NCBI RefSeq assembly: GCF_000590925.1
Contig: NZ_CP004372.1
Coordinates: 656,001-720,000 of the forward strand
Length of the DNA: 64,000 nt
Direction: 5' to 3'
Source: Roseibacterium elongatum DSM 19469
Lineage (GTDB): Bacteria; Pseudomonadota; Alphaproteobacteria; Rhodobacterales; Rhodobacteraceae
The notes beneath the pieces are model-generated. The model did not search any database and was not told the origin of the DNA. It was given only the letters and a program-made list of their open reading frames with translations. Below, one piece after another: positions 29,012 to 38,101 of the stretch; the first letter of the stretch is position 1; every line of letters starts with the position of its first letter. The position numbers and the translations under genes were made by a program.

Positions 29012-30525
29012 GTCGCGTCCTCCTCCAGACGTGTGCGCAGCGCGGTCTTGAGGACCTTGCCGTAGTTGTTCTTGGGTAGCTCGGGCAGGGCGAAGTAGGC
29101 CTTGGGCCGCTTGAACCGCGCCATGTTGTCGAAGCAATGCGCATCGAGCGTTGCATCGTCGACCGTCACCCCCGGCGCGGCGACGACGAAGGCCACGACA
29201 TCCTCGCCCCATTCTTCGGATTTGCGGCCGACGACCGACACCTCGTGCACCGAGGGGTGGGTCAGCAGCACCTCTTCGACCTCGCGCGGGTAGATATTGG
29301 TGCCGCCCGAGATGATCACATCCTTCGAGCGGTCGGCCAGCGTCAGATAGCCGTCCGCATCCAACTGGCCCATGTCGCCGGTCATCAGCCATCCGTCGCG
29401 CAGGGTTTTTTCGGTGGCCTCGGGGTTCTGCCAATACCCCGGCATGACCGGCGCGCCGCGCACCATGATCTCGCCAATCTGACCGGCTGGCAGACGGGTG
29501 CCGCGCCCATCGCCGATGGCGATCTCGACCCGCGATTGCGCCCGCCCGACAGACGCCAGCCGCGCGCGCCAGCGGGGATGCGCACGATCGGCCACATCGG
29601 CACGGGACAGGGCGCTGATCGCCATCGGGCATTCACCCTGCCCGTAGATCTGCACGAATTTCGGGCCGAACCAATCGACCGCCTCCTCGATATCGGCGCT
29701 GTACATCGGCCCGCCGCCGTAAACGATGGTGCGGATCCCATCGCCCCGCAGGCTGAGCGCCTTGGCGGCATCGGTGAGGCGGCGCACCATGGTCGGCGCC
29801 ATGAACATTGAGGTCGGCCCATGGGCGGCGGACAGGGCCAGCACCTCGCCCGCGTCATAGCCACCGGACGGCGGCACGATGTGCCGTGCCCCCATCCGCA
29901 CGTGGATCGGCGCATATATGCCCGCGCCGTGGCTCATGGGCGCGGCATAGAGCGCTGCGTCTTCCGCGGTCACAGGGTCCACGTCGATGGGATAGCACAG
30001 CGAGGTCGCGGCCAGCATCCCATGCGTGATGCGCACCCCCTTGGGCTTGCCGGTGGTGCCCGAGGTATAGAACAGCCAGGCGAGGTCGCTGTCATCGCGC
30101 GGGGTGAGGTCGGCGGCGGGCCCTGTCGTCATCTCTGCAAATCGCGCGCTGGCGACATCGATCAGGGGGCAGGCGGTCTGTGCCTCGAGCCCAGCGCCCA
30201 GATCGTCGGTGACGAAACAGGCCTTGGCCCCACCATCGGCCAGGATCCACGCCGCTTCCTTGGGGTGAAGCTTGGCATTGATCGGCACGGCGACGGCCCC
30301 CGCGAGCCAGATGCCATAAAAGCAAATCAGGTAGTCCGGGCAGTTCTTGGCAAAGATGCCGACGCGGTCGCCTGGCCCAATGCCCCGCTCCCGCAGGGCA
30401 TGGGCAAGGGCCGCCGCCTTGCCGTGAAAGGTCGCGTAATCCGCGACGATCTTGTCGCCCAGCATCAGGGCGTGGCTGTCGCCCGCGACTTGTGCGGTCC
30501 GTTCAAGCCAAATCGCGATATTCAT
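29008..30525 (-). CDS. AMP-forming acyl-CoA synthetase (ANL family)
   Basis: The 505-aa adenylate-forming enzyme has the P-loop YTSGTTGKPKGV, YGGGPMY, YGQGECPM and TGDMGQLDADGYL. It also has DRSKDVIISGGTNIYPREVEEVL and the C-terminal catalytic Lys region PKNNYGKVLKTALR. It activates a carboxylic acid to its CoA thioester. The coupling to bdhA suggests acetoacetate or a short-chain acid, but the substrate pocket cannot be read directly. Confidence 0.88.
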   Translation of the reverse strand: MNIAIWLERTAQVAGDSHALMLGDKIVADYATFHGKAAALAHALRERGIGPGDRVGIFAKNCPDYLICFYGIWLAGAVAVPINAKLHPKEAAWILADGGAKACFVTDDLGAGLEAQTACPLIDVASARFAEMTTGPAADLTPRDDSDLAWLFYTSGTTGKPKGVRITHGMLAATSLCYPIDVDPVTAEDAALYAAPMSHGAGIYAPIHVRMGARHIVPPSGGYDAGEVLALSAAHGPTSMFMAPTMVRRLTDAAKALSLRGDGIRTIVYGGGPMYSADIEEAVDWFGPKFVQIYGQGECPMAISALSRADVADRAHPRWRARLASVGRAQSRVEIAIGDGRGTRLPAGQIGEIMVRGAPVMPGYWQNPEATEKTLRDGWLMTGDMGQLDADGYLTLADRSKDVIISGGTNIYPREVEEVLLTHPSVHEVSVVGRKSEEWGEDVVAFVVAAPGVTVDDATLDAHCFDNMARFKRPKAYFALPELPKNNYGKVLKTALRTRLEEDAT

Positions 30526-30579
30526 GTGAACCTTCCTCCCCCGATGAAATCAGCACAGGCCGCAGCGGGGGACAAGATC

Positions 30580-31476
30580 TCACAGCGTCAGGCCCATCTC
30601 TTCCAGACAGCTGCGCGCGGTGTCATGATGCCGTTCTGGCATACGCCCCCAGAAATCGGACAGGATGGCGGGCCATTGCGGGGCCTGTTCCAGGAACGCC
30701 GCGCGATGGTAGTGCAGGATTTCCGCATCGGGCGTCTGGCTGTAATCCTTGCGCCGCGTGAGCGAGTAGTTCCACGTCTCGCCCAGCACTTCGGCCTTGT
30801 AGCCAAACCGGGCCATCGTCAGCGGAAGGGTGATCTGGTCAAGCCATGGGCGCTTTCCGCCGATGCTGCAATTGTGGTCGAAATCCAGTGCCGTTTCCAA
30901 CCAGTGATCGGCAAACCGTTTGCCCTCCGCACCCTGAGGGTCTTCGGAGAAACAGACGAAACCGGCGTTGAAATAGGGCACGAATTCCTTTTTCCGCCCG
31001 CGCAAAAGGCGCACGCGTTCTGTCGGAACCGGCAGCCCGTAATGGGCATAGGCGCGTTCCCAGCGGTCGTCCTCGCGGCCCCATGTGGGCAGGCCCTCGG
31101 GCGCGGCGGCAACGGTGTCGGCGGGCAGATCGGCCATCGCGGTCAAGGGTTTGGCGCATACGATATCGGTGTCGAGAAAGATGGCGCGGCCGCCTGCGCG
31201 GTGGTCGCTGGCGGCCAGCAGTTTGTTGCCGTGCGGATAGTCGCCCCGCCACCCAGGCGTGGGCGGCAAGGCACGCAGATCGACGCTGCAGGCTGCATAG
31301 AGGTCGCGGGTGGCGGCGCTGACCTCGGGCAGATAGCTGTCCGACGCATAGGCATACAGGCGCACGGTCTGATGCCCCTCATGCGCCATGGCCAGCGAAC
31401 TGGCCAGCAGCCAGCTTTGCCATTCCAACCGCTGTCCATCGGCAACGAAAAGGATCGAAAGGGTTTGCGAAGTCAT
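30580..31476 (-). CDS. GT-A-like (glycosyltransferase family 8-like) protein, unknown substrate
   Basis: The 298-aa soluble protein has an N-terminal Rossmann-like half, then a FLDTDIVCAKPL stretch whose DTD resembles the DxD nucleotide-sugar/metal motif. YFNAGFVCFSEDP follows and resembles the acceptor side of GT8-like enzymes, with WLDQITLPL and LHYHRAAF later. No signal peptide is evident. The function is only inferred from the fold motifs. It sits alone, downstream of the glycerate kinase gene on the same strand. Confidence 0.65.
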   Translation of the reverse strand: MTSQTLSILFVADGQRLEWQSWLLASSLAMAHEGHQTVRLYAYASDSYLPEVSAATRDLYAACSVDLRALPPTPGWRGDYPHGNKLLAASDHRAGGRAIFLDTDIVCAKPLTAMADLPADTVAAAPEGLPTWGREDDRWERAYAHYGLPVPTERVRLLRGRKKEFVPYFNAGFVCFSEDPQGAEGKRFADHWLETALDFDHNCSIGGKRPWLDQITLPLTMARFGYKAEVLGETWNYSLTRRKDYSQTPDAEILHYHRAAFLEQAPQWPAILSDFWGRMPERHHDTARSCLEEMGLTL

Positions 31477-31559
31477 GGCGGGTGGGCCCTGCGCCTGTAT
31501 CGGTCTGCTCTGGCTGGCACTCTGCCTTGAAACGCCAAGGGGGGCCAGTGCCCGATCGC

Positions 31560-32790
31560 CTAGCCCTCGATCAGGATGGCCCGGAAATCGTTCACATTGG
31601 TCAGGGTCGGCCCAGGCACGACCTGATCCCCGAGACCGGCAAAAAAGCTGTGCGCATCGTTGCGGGCCAGCGCGGTGGCGGGGTCCAGACCGGCCGAGCG
31701 CGCCCGGATCAGCGTATCGGGTCCGATCAAGGCCCCCGCAACCTCGGCGGCGCCGTCCACGCCATCGGTGTCGCAGGCGATGGCATGAATGCCCGCCGCC
31801 CCCTCAAGGGCGACCGCCAGCGCCAGCGCATATTCCGCATTCGGCCCCCCGATGCCGTCGCCCCGACGCGTGACCGTCAACTCGCCCCCGGACAGGAGCA
31901 GGCGGGGGCACTGCCCGGCAAGGGCCATCCTTGCATGACCCTTGGCCACGTCGCGCGCCTCGCCCTCCAGCGCGTCGCCGAGGATCTCGACCGTGTAGCC
32001 TGCGGCGCGACCGATTTCGGCGGCTGCGGCAAGGGATTGGGACGGCGCGGCATAGATCACGTTCTCGACGCGCGACAGGCGCGGATCCCCCGGCGCGATC
32101 ACGCCGGTCTGTGTCGCAAGCACGGCGTGGACGCTGGGCGCGGCCGCGATCCCCCAGCGCTCGAGGATCGCACGTGCCTCCGCGGCGGTGCTGGCATCGC
32201 CCACCGTCGGCCCCGATCCGATCATCGCCGCGTCGTCACCGGGCACGTCCGAGATCATCAGCGCCAACATGCGCGCGGGGTATGCCGCCGCTGCCAGTTG
32301 CCCCCCCTTGACCCGGCTGAGATGTTTGCGCAGCAGGTTCATCTGCCCAATCGGCGCCCCCGAGGCCAGCAGCGCCGCGTTGACCGCCTGCTTTTCCGCC
32401 AGAGTGATCTCACCGGCCGGCGCCGTCAGCAGGGCCGACGCCCCGCCAGAGATCAGGGCCAGCACGAAATCGTCCTCGGACAGATCCCTCAGCAGATCCA
32501 GCATGCGCGCCGTCGCGGCAGCCCCGGCCGCGTCGGGAACGGGGTGGGCTGCCTCGACGATCTCGATCCCCGCACAAGGGCGCGCATACCCGTAGCGTGT
32601 GATGACCAACCCCGCACACGGCCCCCACTCCGCCTCGACGGCCTCGGCCATGCGGGCGCTGGCCTTGCCCGCCCCCACGACCCGACACGCCGTCGGGCCT
32701 GGGCGGCAGAACGCGGGCCAGGGATTGCATCGGATCGGCCACTTCGACCGCTTTTGCGAACATGGCCTGCAACAGGGCTTTGGGGGGCAT
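31560..32790 (-). CDS. gckA: Glycerate 2-kinase, MOFRL family (frameshifted)
   Basis: After repair the protein is about 409 aa with the family sequences VGAGKASARMAEAVE, SGGASALLTAPAG, LLRKHLSRVKGGQLA, DVPGDDAAMIGSGPT and the C-terminal MOFRL region (LLLSGGELTVT, AIACDTDGVDGAAE). It phosphorylates D-glycerate at position 2, feeding central metabolism. The frame breaks at CCC 32681-32683 on the plus strand; deleting one base joins PDGVSVVGAGKASA. The start is ATG at 32790 with an AGCGAGG site. It lies downstream of the RpiR gene on the same strand. Confidence 0.87.
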
Positions 32791-32877
32791 GCATCCTCGC
32801 TTGGCTATTCTGGGGCCGTGACGCCGGCATCCGGGGACTGCGACGATGTTTAGACGTGGCGCGCGCCCAAAGCCAAG

Positions 32878-32902
32878 GGCCCCGCTCCCCCGCAACGGGG
32901 CC
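32878..32902 (-). terminator. Possible stem-loop after the RpiR gene
   Basis: A hairpin with perfect 7-bp arms (GGCCCCG / CGGGGCC) and an 11-nt loop lies between the rpiR-type gene and glycerate kinase. On the minus strand it is followed only by a weak T-containing stretch, so it may be a partial terminator or an mRNA-stabilising stem. Confidence 0.35.
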
Positions 32903-32913
32903 GCTGTCTGGCG

Positions 32914-33792
32914 TCAGGTCTTGTAGATTCCGTGCTGTGTCAGGCGCGTTTCGAATTCGGCGATCCGGCCGCGCGCCTCGGGCGAACCCGACACCATGCG
33001 CGCCACCAACGCCTCGGCCAGGGCGAAATAGGCCAGCAGGCTGGGCAAGACCTGGGGGCCATGCATCTGCGGGGTCAGAACGATCTCGGCCCCTTGTGCA
33101 AGTGGCGATGAATACATGTCGGTGACCGCCAGAATACGCGCGCCCCGCGCCGTTGCGATCCGATGCGCCTCGATCGCCTCGGCCGAATAGAGCGCGTAGG
33201 AAATCGGCACGACAACGTCACTTGGCCCCGTGGCCGTGAGCGCATCGGCAATGGCGCCCGGCGCCGAGGGGACCGGGGCAAAGGTGGGAAAGGCCATGCG
33301 CCCGGTATAGGCAAAGTAATGCGCGATCGAGTAGCAACTGCGCACCCCGATGCAATGGATCTGGCGTGCCGACAGCAACATCGTGGCCGCTGTATCCAGC
33401 TTGTTCGACATGTCGGTATCGAACAGGGCGTTGAGATTGGCAATTGCCGCCCCTTGCAGCGCATCGAAGAGCGCGCCCTTCTCGGTATGGCGCAGGCGGG
33501 CCGCCCGATCGGCATAGGTTTCCTCGCCACCACGCAACGCCTGCTGAAACGCAAGGCGACAGGCATCATATCCGTCGAACCCCAAGGCGCGCGCCAGGCG
33601 AAACACCGAGTTGGGGTTGACGTCGGCCAGTTGCGCCAGCCCCCTGACCGAATGAAACGCCATTTCCTCGGGGTGCTGTTGCGCCCAGCGCGCCAGTTCG
33701 GCCACCCGAGGGGACGCGGTGGTGGCGATGTCTGCCAGGGCACGGCGCAAGGTGTCGATGGATTTCAGCCCGGCGTCATTGTCGTTCTCCAC
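32914..33792 (-). CDS. MurR/RpiR-family transcriptional regulator
   Basis: The protein of about 292 aa has an N-terminal HTH_6 DNA-binding domain (SVRGLAQLADVNPNSVFRLARALGFDGYDA). A C-terminal SIS sugar-phosphate-binding domain follows (LLSARQIHCIGVRSCYS, VVVPISYALYSAEAIEA, ARILAVTD). The GTG at 33792 preceded by GGGGGGAGC gives a family-typical length. An in-frame ATG at 33867 would add 25 atypical residues and lie within a likely operator. It is divergent from the TAXI-TRAP genes and upstream of glycerate kinase, so it probably controls both. Confidence 0.88.
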   Translation of the reverse strand: MENDNDAGLKSIDTLRRALADIATTASPRVAELARWAQQHPEEMAFHSVRGLAQLADVNPNSVFRLARALGFDGYDACRLAFQQALRGGEETYADRAARLRHTEKGALFDALQGAAIANLNALFDTDMSNKLDTAATMLLSARQIHCIGVRSCYSIAHYFAYTGRMAFPTFAPVPSAPGAIADALTATGPSDVVVPISYALYSAEAIEAHRIATARGARILAVTDMYSSPLAQGAEIVLTPQMHGPQVLPSLLAYFALAEALVARMVSGSPEARGRIAEFETRLTQHGIYKT

Positions 33793-33828
33793 GCTCCCCC
33801 CATTTCTGCCGAGCCAGATGATCGCACT

Positions 33829-33875
33829 TGAAACAATTGATTGCAGATCTTGACCTTGCGCAACCATTTGTTTCA
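33829..33875. promoter_or_regulatory. Probable RpiR operator: inverted repeat TGAAACAA-N31-TTGTTTCA
   Basis: Perfect 8-bp inverted half-sites lie at 33829-33836 and 33868-33875 in the 136-bp space between the divergent RpiR gene and TAXI SBP gene. TGAAA/TTTCA half-sites are usual for RpiR-family regulators. The location would let one dimer pair control both promoters. It is not tested experimentally. Confidence 0.5.
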
Positions 33876-33928
33876 GGTAAGGCGCAGCCCGACCGACAAG
33901 CTCGGGCCAATCACAGGGAGAGTTATCA

Positions 33929-34900
33929 ATGAAAAAGCACGTCCTTGGCGGCGTCGTCGCAATCGCCGGTGCGGTGGCTGCAGGCGGTGCAAGCGCACAA
34001 GACCAAACCTTTATCACGATCGGCACGGGCGGCGTGACGGGTGTCTATTACCCCACCGGCGGGGCGATCTGCCGCCTGGTGAACCGCGGCCGCGCCGATC
34101 ACGGCATCCGCTGCGGCGTCGAATCGACCGCCGGCTCGGTGTTCAACATCAACGCCATCCGTGGCGGTGAACTGGAATTCGGCGTGGCCCAGTCCGACTG
34201 GCAATATCATGCCTTCAACGGCACCTCGCGCTTTGAAGAGCAGGGCCCGTTCGAAGAGCTGCGCGCGGTGTTCTCGGTCCACCCCGAGCCCTTTACGGTC
34301 GTGGCACGCGCCGACGCCGGCATCGAGAGCTTCGAGGACCTGCAAGGCATGCGCGTGAACGTGGGCAACCCGGGTTCGGGCCAGCGCGGCACCATGGAAG
34401 TGCTGATGGCCGAGATGGGCTGGACGATGGATGATTTCGCCGTCGCCTCGGAACTGCAGGCCGCCGAGCAGAGCCAGGCGCTGTGCGACAACAACATCGA
34501 CGCGATGATCTACACCGTGGGGCACCCCTCGGGCTCGATCCAGGAGGCCACCACCGCCTGCGACAGCGTACTGGTGGACGTGACCGGCGAGGCCGTGGAT
34601 TCGCTCGTGTCCGAGAACTCGTTCTATCGGACCGCCACGATCCCCGGCGGCATGTATCGCGGCAATGACGAGGACACGACCACCTTTGGTGTCGGCGCGA
34701 CCTTCGTGACCTCGGCCGACGTGCCCGAGGAGGTCGTGTATGAAGTCGTGTCGGCCATCTTCGAGAACATCGACCAGTTCCGCGGCCTGCACCCGGCCTT
34801 CGCCAACCTCGACCCGGCGGAAATGGCCAATGACGGCCTGTCAGCCCCGCTGCATCCGGGCGCCGAGCGCTACTACCGCGAAGCCGGCCTGATCGAATGA
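33929..34900 (+). CDS. TAXI-family TRAP transporter solute-binding protein
   Basis: The 323-aa periplasmic protein has a signal peptide ([19 protein letters not shown]) followed directly by [18 protein letters not shown], the TAXI-family N-terminal signature. [15 protein letters not shown] and [19 protein letters not shown] follow. It binds the substrate and delivers it to the fused permease encoded next. A good AGGGAG site precedes the ATG. TAXI proteins are known for glutamate and other organic acids; the ligand here is unknown. Confidence 0.94.
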   Translation: MKKHVLGGVVAIAGAVAAGGASAQDQTFITIGTGGVTGVYYPTGGAICRLVNRGRADHGIRCGVESTAGSVFNINAIRGGELEFGVAQSDWQYHAFNGTSRFEEQGPFEELRAVFSVHPEPFTVVARADAGIESFEDLQGMRVNVGNPGSGQRGTMEVLMAEMGWTMDDFAVASELQAAEQSQALCDNNIDAMIYTVGHPSGSIQEATTACDSVLVDVTGEAVDSLVSENSFYRTATIPGGMYRGNDEDTTTFGVGATFVTSADVPEEVVYEVVSAIFENIDQFRGLHPAFANLDPAEMANDGLSAPLHPGAERYYREAGLIE

Positions 34901-34927
34901 TCAAGGGCCGATTTGCCTGACGTGATC

Positions 34928-34956
34928 GCCCGGAGCCGTGACCCTCGGCTCCGGGC
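34928..34956 (+). terminator. Stem-loop with T-run between SBP and permease genes
   Basis: GCCCGGAGCC (34928-34937) and GGCTCCGGGC (34947-34956) form a 10-bp stem with a 9-nt loop, followed by TTTTGTTT. It is a typical intrinsic terminator placed 27 bp after the SBP stop. It probably acts as an attenuator that gives more SBP than permease. Confidence 0.75.
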
Positions 34957-35006
34957 TTTTGTTTGATTGGGGCTGGACGGCCACTCCTGACCATTGGGGA
35001 ACGCGG

Positions 35007-37652
35007 ATGGTGAACGACAACGAACAGCAAGGCGCTGGTGGCCGGCAATTCAGCGACGAAGAGCTGCAGGATCTGGTCGCCTCGAGCGACAGTGGCGCGC
35101 GCGACCCCGACAACCGGGGCATCGCCCTGCTGATTGCGGGTCTGGCGCTGGCGTGGTCGCTCTTTCAGCTTTGGATCGCACAGCCGCAACTTTGGTTTGC
35201 CGAATACATTCCCGCGCTCAATTCCTCGCAGACGCGGCCGATCCACCTGACCTTTGCCATCGTGCTCGCCTTCCTTGCCTATCCGGCGTTCAAATCCTCG
35301 CCGCGACACCGCATTCCTTTGTTTGATTGGGTCCTTGCCGCCATCGGTGGCGGCGCGGCCTTTTACGTTTTTCTGTTCTCGGACACGCTGGCCCTGACCG
35401 CGCGATCGGGCCTGCCCACGCAAACGCAGGTCATCATCGGCGCCATCGGCCTGCTTGTCCTGCTCGAGGCCAGCCGCCGCGCGCTTGGCCCGGCCCTGAC
35501 GATCGTCGGGTCGGTCTTCCTGCTCTATGCCTATATGGGCACGGGCTGGCTGATCCCTGAGTTGATCGAGCATGAGGGGCTGAGCTTTACCGCGTTGATC
35601 AATGCGCAATGGCTGGACACGGCCGGGGTGTTCGGCATTCCGCTGGGGGTTTCCACGGCCTTCGTCTTCCTGTTCGTGCTGTTCGGCTCGTTGCTGGATA
35701 AGGCGGGCGCGGGCAATTACTTCATCAAGCTCGCCTTCGCGGGCCTCGGCCACCTGCGCGGCGGCCCGGCCAAGGCGGCGGTTGTCGGCTCGGCCATGAC
35801 CGGCCTGATCTCGGGCTCGTCCATTGCCAATGTCGTGACGACCGGCACCTTCACCATCCCGCTGATGAAGCGGGTGGGCTTTACAAACGAACAGGCCGGA
35901 TCGGTCGAGGTGGCCAGTTCCGTCAATGGCCAGATCATGCCGCCCGTCATGGGGGCCGCGGCCTTTCTGATGGTCGAGTTCATCGGCATTTCCTATGTCG
36001 AAGTCATCAAGCACGCCTTCATCCCGGCGGTGATTTCCTACATCGCACTGGTCTATATCGTGCATCTCGAAGCGCTGAAGAAAGACATGCCCGCACTTGG
36101 CGAGGCCAAGAGCTTTATCGGCATGCTGCTGAAATTCTTCATCGGCTTTGCCGTGGCCGGTGTGGCCTTTACCGCGCTGATCTACGGCGTCGGCGCGTTG
36201 CGCGCCGTGGCCCCGGCCCTGGCCAGCCCGGTGATGATGGCGGTCTTGCTGGGCGTCTATGCCCTGCTGGTCTGGGTCGCCGCGCGCCGCCCCGACCTCG
36301 AGGTGGACGACCCCAACGACCCCGAGATCAAGCTGCCCACCGTCAAGGAGGTCTATGCCACCGGCCTGCATTACATCCTGCCCATCGTGGTGCTGGTCTG
36401 GTTCCTGATGGTCGAACGTCAAAGCCCGGCGAAATCGGCCTTCTATGCCACGTCTCTGATGCTGCTGATCATCGTCACGCAACGCCCGATGAAGGCGATC
36501 TTCCGGGGCCAAGGCGCGCAATTGATCGCCGAGTTGAAGGGCGGCTTCACCGACCTGCTCGACGGCCTGATCGCCGGTGCGCGCAACATGATCGGCATCG
36601 GCGTTGCCACGGCGGCCGCCGGCATCATCGTCGCAACCGTCACCAAGACGCCGATCGGCACCGAACTTGCCGGGCTGGTGGAACAGCTTTCGGGCGGCAT
36701 CCTGTTTGTGATGCTGGTGTTGATCGGGCTGTTCTCGCTGATCCTGGGTATGGGCCTGCCGACCACGGCGAACTACATCGTGGTGTCGTCGCTGATGGCC
36801 TCGGTCGTGGTCTCGCTGGGCGCGCAGGAGGGGCTGATCGTGCCGCTGATCGCGGCGCATCTGTTCGTGTTCTATTTCGGGATCATGGCCGATGTCACAC
36901 CGCCCGTGGGCTTGGCCAGCTTCGCCGCCGCCGCCGTGTCCGGGGGGGATCCGATCCGAACGGGCTTTACCGCGTTCTTCTACAGCCTGCGCACGGTGGC
37001 CCTGCCCTTCCTGTTCATCTTCAACCCCACGCTGATCCTTTATGGCGTGGACCTGGGCACGACCGCGGGCATTTTGCAGGCGATCTCGGTCTTTGTCATC
37101 GCAACCTTTGCCATGCTGCTCTTCGCGGCGGCGACGCAGGGGTATTTCCTGGCGCGCTCGCGGATCTATGAAAGCGCCGCCTTGCTGTTGGTGGCCTTCA
37201 CCCTTTTTGTGCCGAACGTATTCCTCGACATGGTGCAAAGCCCCTTCCGCGAGGTGCCGCCAATGCAATTCGAAGAGGCACTGGCCGACGCGCCCGAGGG
37301 CGCACGCCTGCGCATCGAGGTCAGCGGCCCCGATTTCGACACGGGCGAAATCACCGACCTGACCCTTCCCATCGACGTGGTCGGGGCCACGGCGGCCGAG
37401 CGGCTGGATGCGACCGGCCTGTTGCTGTTCCCCGATGGCGAGGTGATGCGCCTGGACGAGCCGATGTTCGGCACCGAAGCGGCCGAGGCGCTGGCCGATT
37501 TCGATTTCTACGCGGACGAGCCCGTTGCCCTGGCCACGGTGCAGATGCCGCGCGATCGACTGCCAGAACAGATCTTCTACATCCCTGCCCTTCTGCTTCT
37601 GGGTCTCGTGATCCTGCTACAGCGTCGTCGGCAGACCAAACCGGCCTTCTGA
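35007..37652 (+). CDS. TRAP transporter fused permease (4TM + 12TM)
   Basis: This 881-aa polytopic protein fuses the small DctQ-like and large DctM-like parts. The latter contains GVSTAFVFLFVLFGSLLDKAG, GSAMTGLISGSSIANVVTTG, NGQIMPPVMGAAAFLM and the mirrored LGMGLPTTANYIV and ADVTPPVGLASFAAAAVSGG. A C-terminal extension of about 150 aa contains a soluble beta-rich part and a last helix. The cation-driven import uses Na+ or H+. The start at 35007 (MVNDNEQQ) follows TTGGGGA; an upstream open frame crosses the terminator stem. Confidence 0.94.
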   Translation: MVNDNEQQGAGGRQFSDEELQDLVASSDSGARDPDNRGIALLIAGLALAWSLFQLWIAQPQLWFAEYIPALNSSQTRPIHLTFAIVLAFLAYPAFKSSPRHRIPLFDWVLAAIGGGAAFYVFLFSDTLALTARSGLPTQTQVIIGAIGLLVLLEASRRALGPALTIVGSVFLLYAYMGTGWLIPELIEHEGLSFTALINAQWLDTAGVFGIPLGVSTAFVFLFVLFGSLLDKAGAGNYFIKLAFAGLGHLRGGPAKAAVVGSAMTGLISGSSIANVVTTGTFTIPLMKRVGFTNEQAGSVEVASSVNGQIMPPVMGAAAFLMVEFIGISYVEVIKHAFIPAVISYIALVYIVHLEALKKDMPALGEAKSFIGMLLKFFIGFAVAGVAFTALIYGVGALRAVAPALASPVMMAVLLGVYALLVWVAARRPDLEVDDPNDPEIKLPTVKEVYATGLHYILPIVVLVWFLMVERQSPAKSAFYATSLMLLIIVTQRPMKAIFRGQGAQLIAELKGGFTDLLDGLIAGARNMIGIGVATAAAGIIVATVTKTPIGTELAGLVEQLSGGILFVMLVLIGLFSLILGMGLPTTANYIVVSSLMASVVVSLGAQEGLIVPLIAAHLFVFYFGIMADVTPPVGLASFAAAAVSGGDPIRTGFTAFFYSLRTVALPFLFIFNPTLILYGVDLGTTAGILQAISVFVIATFAMLLFAAATQGYFLARSRIYESAALLLVAFTLFVPNVFLDMVQSPFREVPPMQFEEALADAPEGARLRIEVSGPDFDTGEITDLTLPIDVVGATAAERLDATGLLLFPDGEVMRLDEPMFGTEAAEALADFDFYADEPVALATVQMPRDRLPEQIFYIPALLLLGLVILLQRRRQTKPAF

Positions 37653-37665
37653 AGGAGGGGCCCGC

Positions 37666-38097
37666 ATGTTCAAAACCATCCTGTTACCCATCGACCTGTC
37701 GGCCGATCATTCCTGGAAAAAGGCCCTCCCGGCCGCGCTGCGCCTGGCGGGGCCGGAGAACGGCGTTCTGCATGTGGTGACCGTCGTGCCCGATTTCGGC
37801 ATGTCCGTCGTCGGCAGCTTTTTCGAAAAGGGCTACGAGGACAAGGCGCTTGCCCATGTCGGCGACGAGTTGAAGGACTGGGTCAAAAAGCACGTCCCCG
37901 AGGATGTCGAGGTGCATCCCCATGTCCTGCTGGGCCGTGTCTATGACGAGATCATTTCGGCCGCGAACCGCCTTGGGGTCGACGCCATCGTTCTGGCCTC
38001 GCATCGACCCGAACTCAGCGACTACCTGATCGGGCCGAACGCGGCGCGCGTGGTGCGCCACGCGCCGCAATCCGTCTTCGTCGTGCGGGGGGATTGA
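37666..38097 (+). CDS. Universal stress protein (UspA family)
   Basis: The 143-aa single-domain protein has the Usp fold: TILLPIDLS at the start, and LASHRPELSDYLIGPNAARVVRHAPQSVFVV at the end. The last part corresponds to the ATP-binding G-x2-G-x9-G(S/T) region with partial conservation. A strong GAAGGAGGGG site precedes the ATG. Usp proteins encoded next to TRAP permeases (TeaD type) regulate transport; that role is inferred from position. Confidence 0.92.
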   Translation: MFKTILLPIDLSADHSWKKALPAALRLAGPENGVLHVVTVVPDFGMSVVGSFFEKGYEDKALAHVGDELKDWVKKHVPEDVEVHPHVLLGRVYDEIISAANRLGVDAIVLASHRPELSDYLIGPNAARVVRHAPQSVFVVRGD

Positions 38098-38101
38098 CGC
38101 C

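Noticed and set aside
34293..37268. Very long open frame antisense to the TRAP permease
   Set aside because: The translation is His/Asp/Arg-rich low-complexity sequence without any motif; the permease on the plus strand has clear family sequences. Long antisense frames are expected at this GC content.
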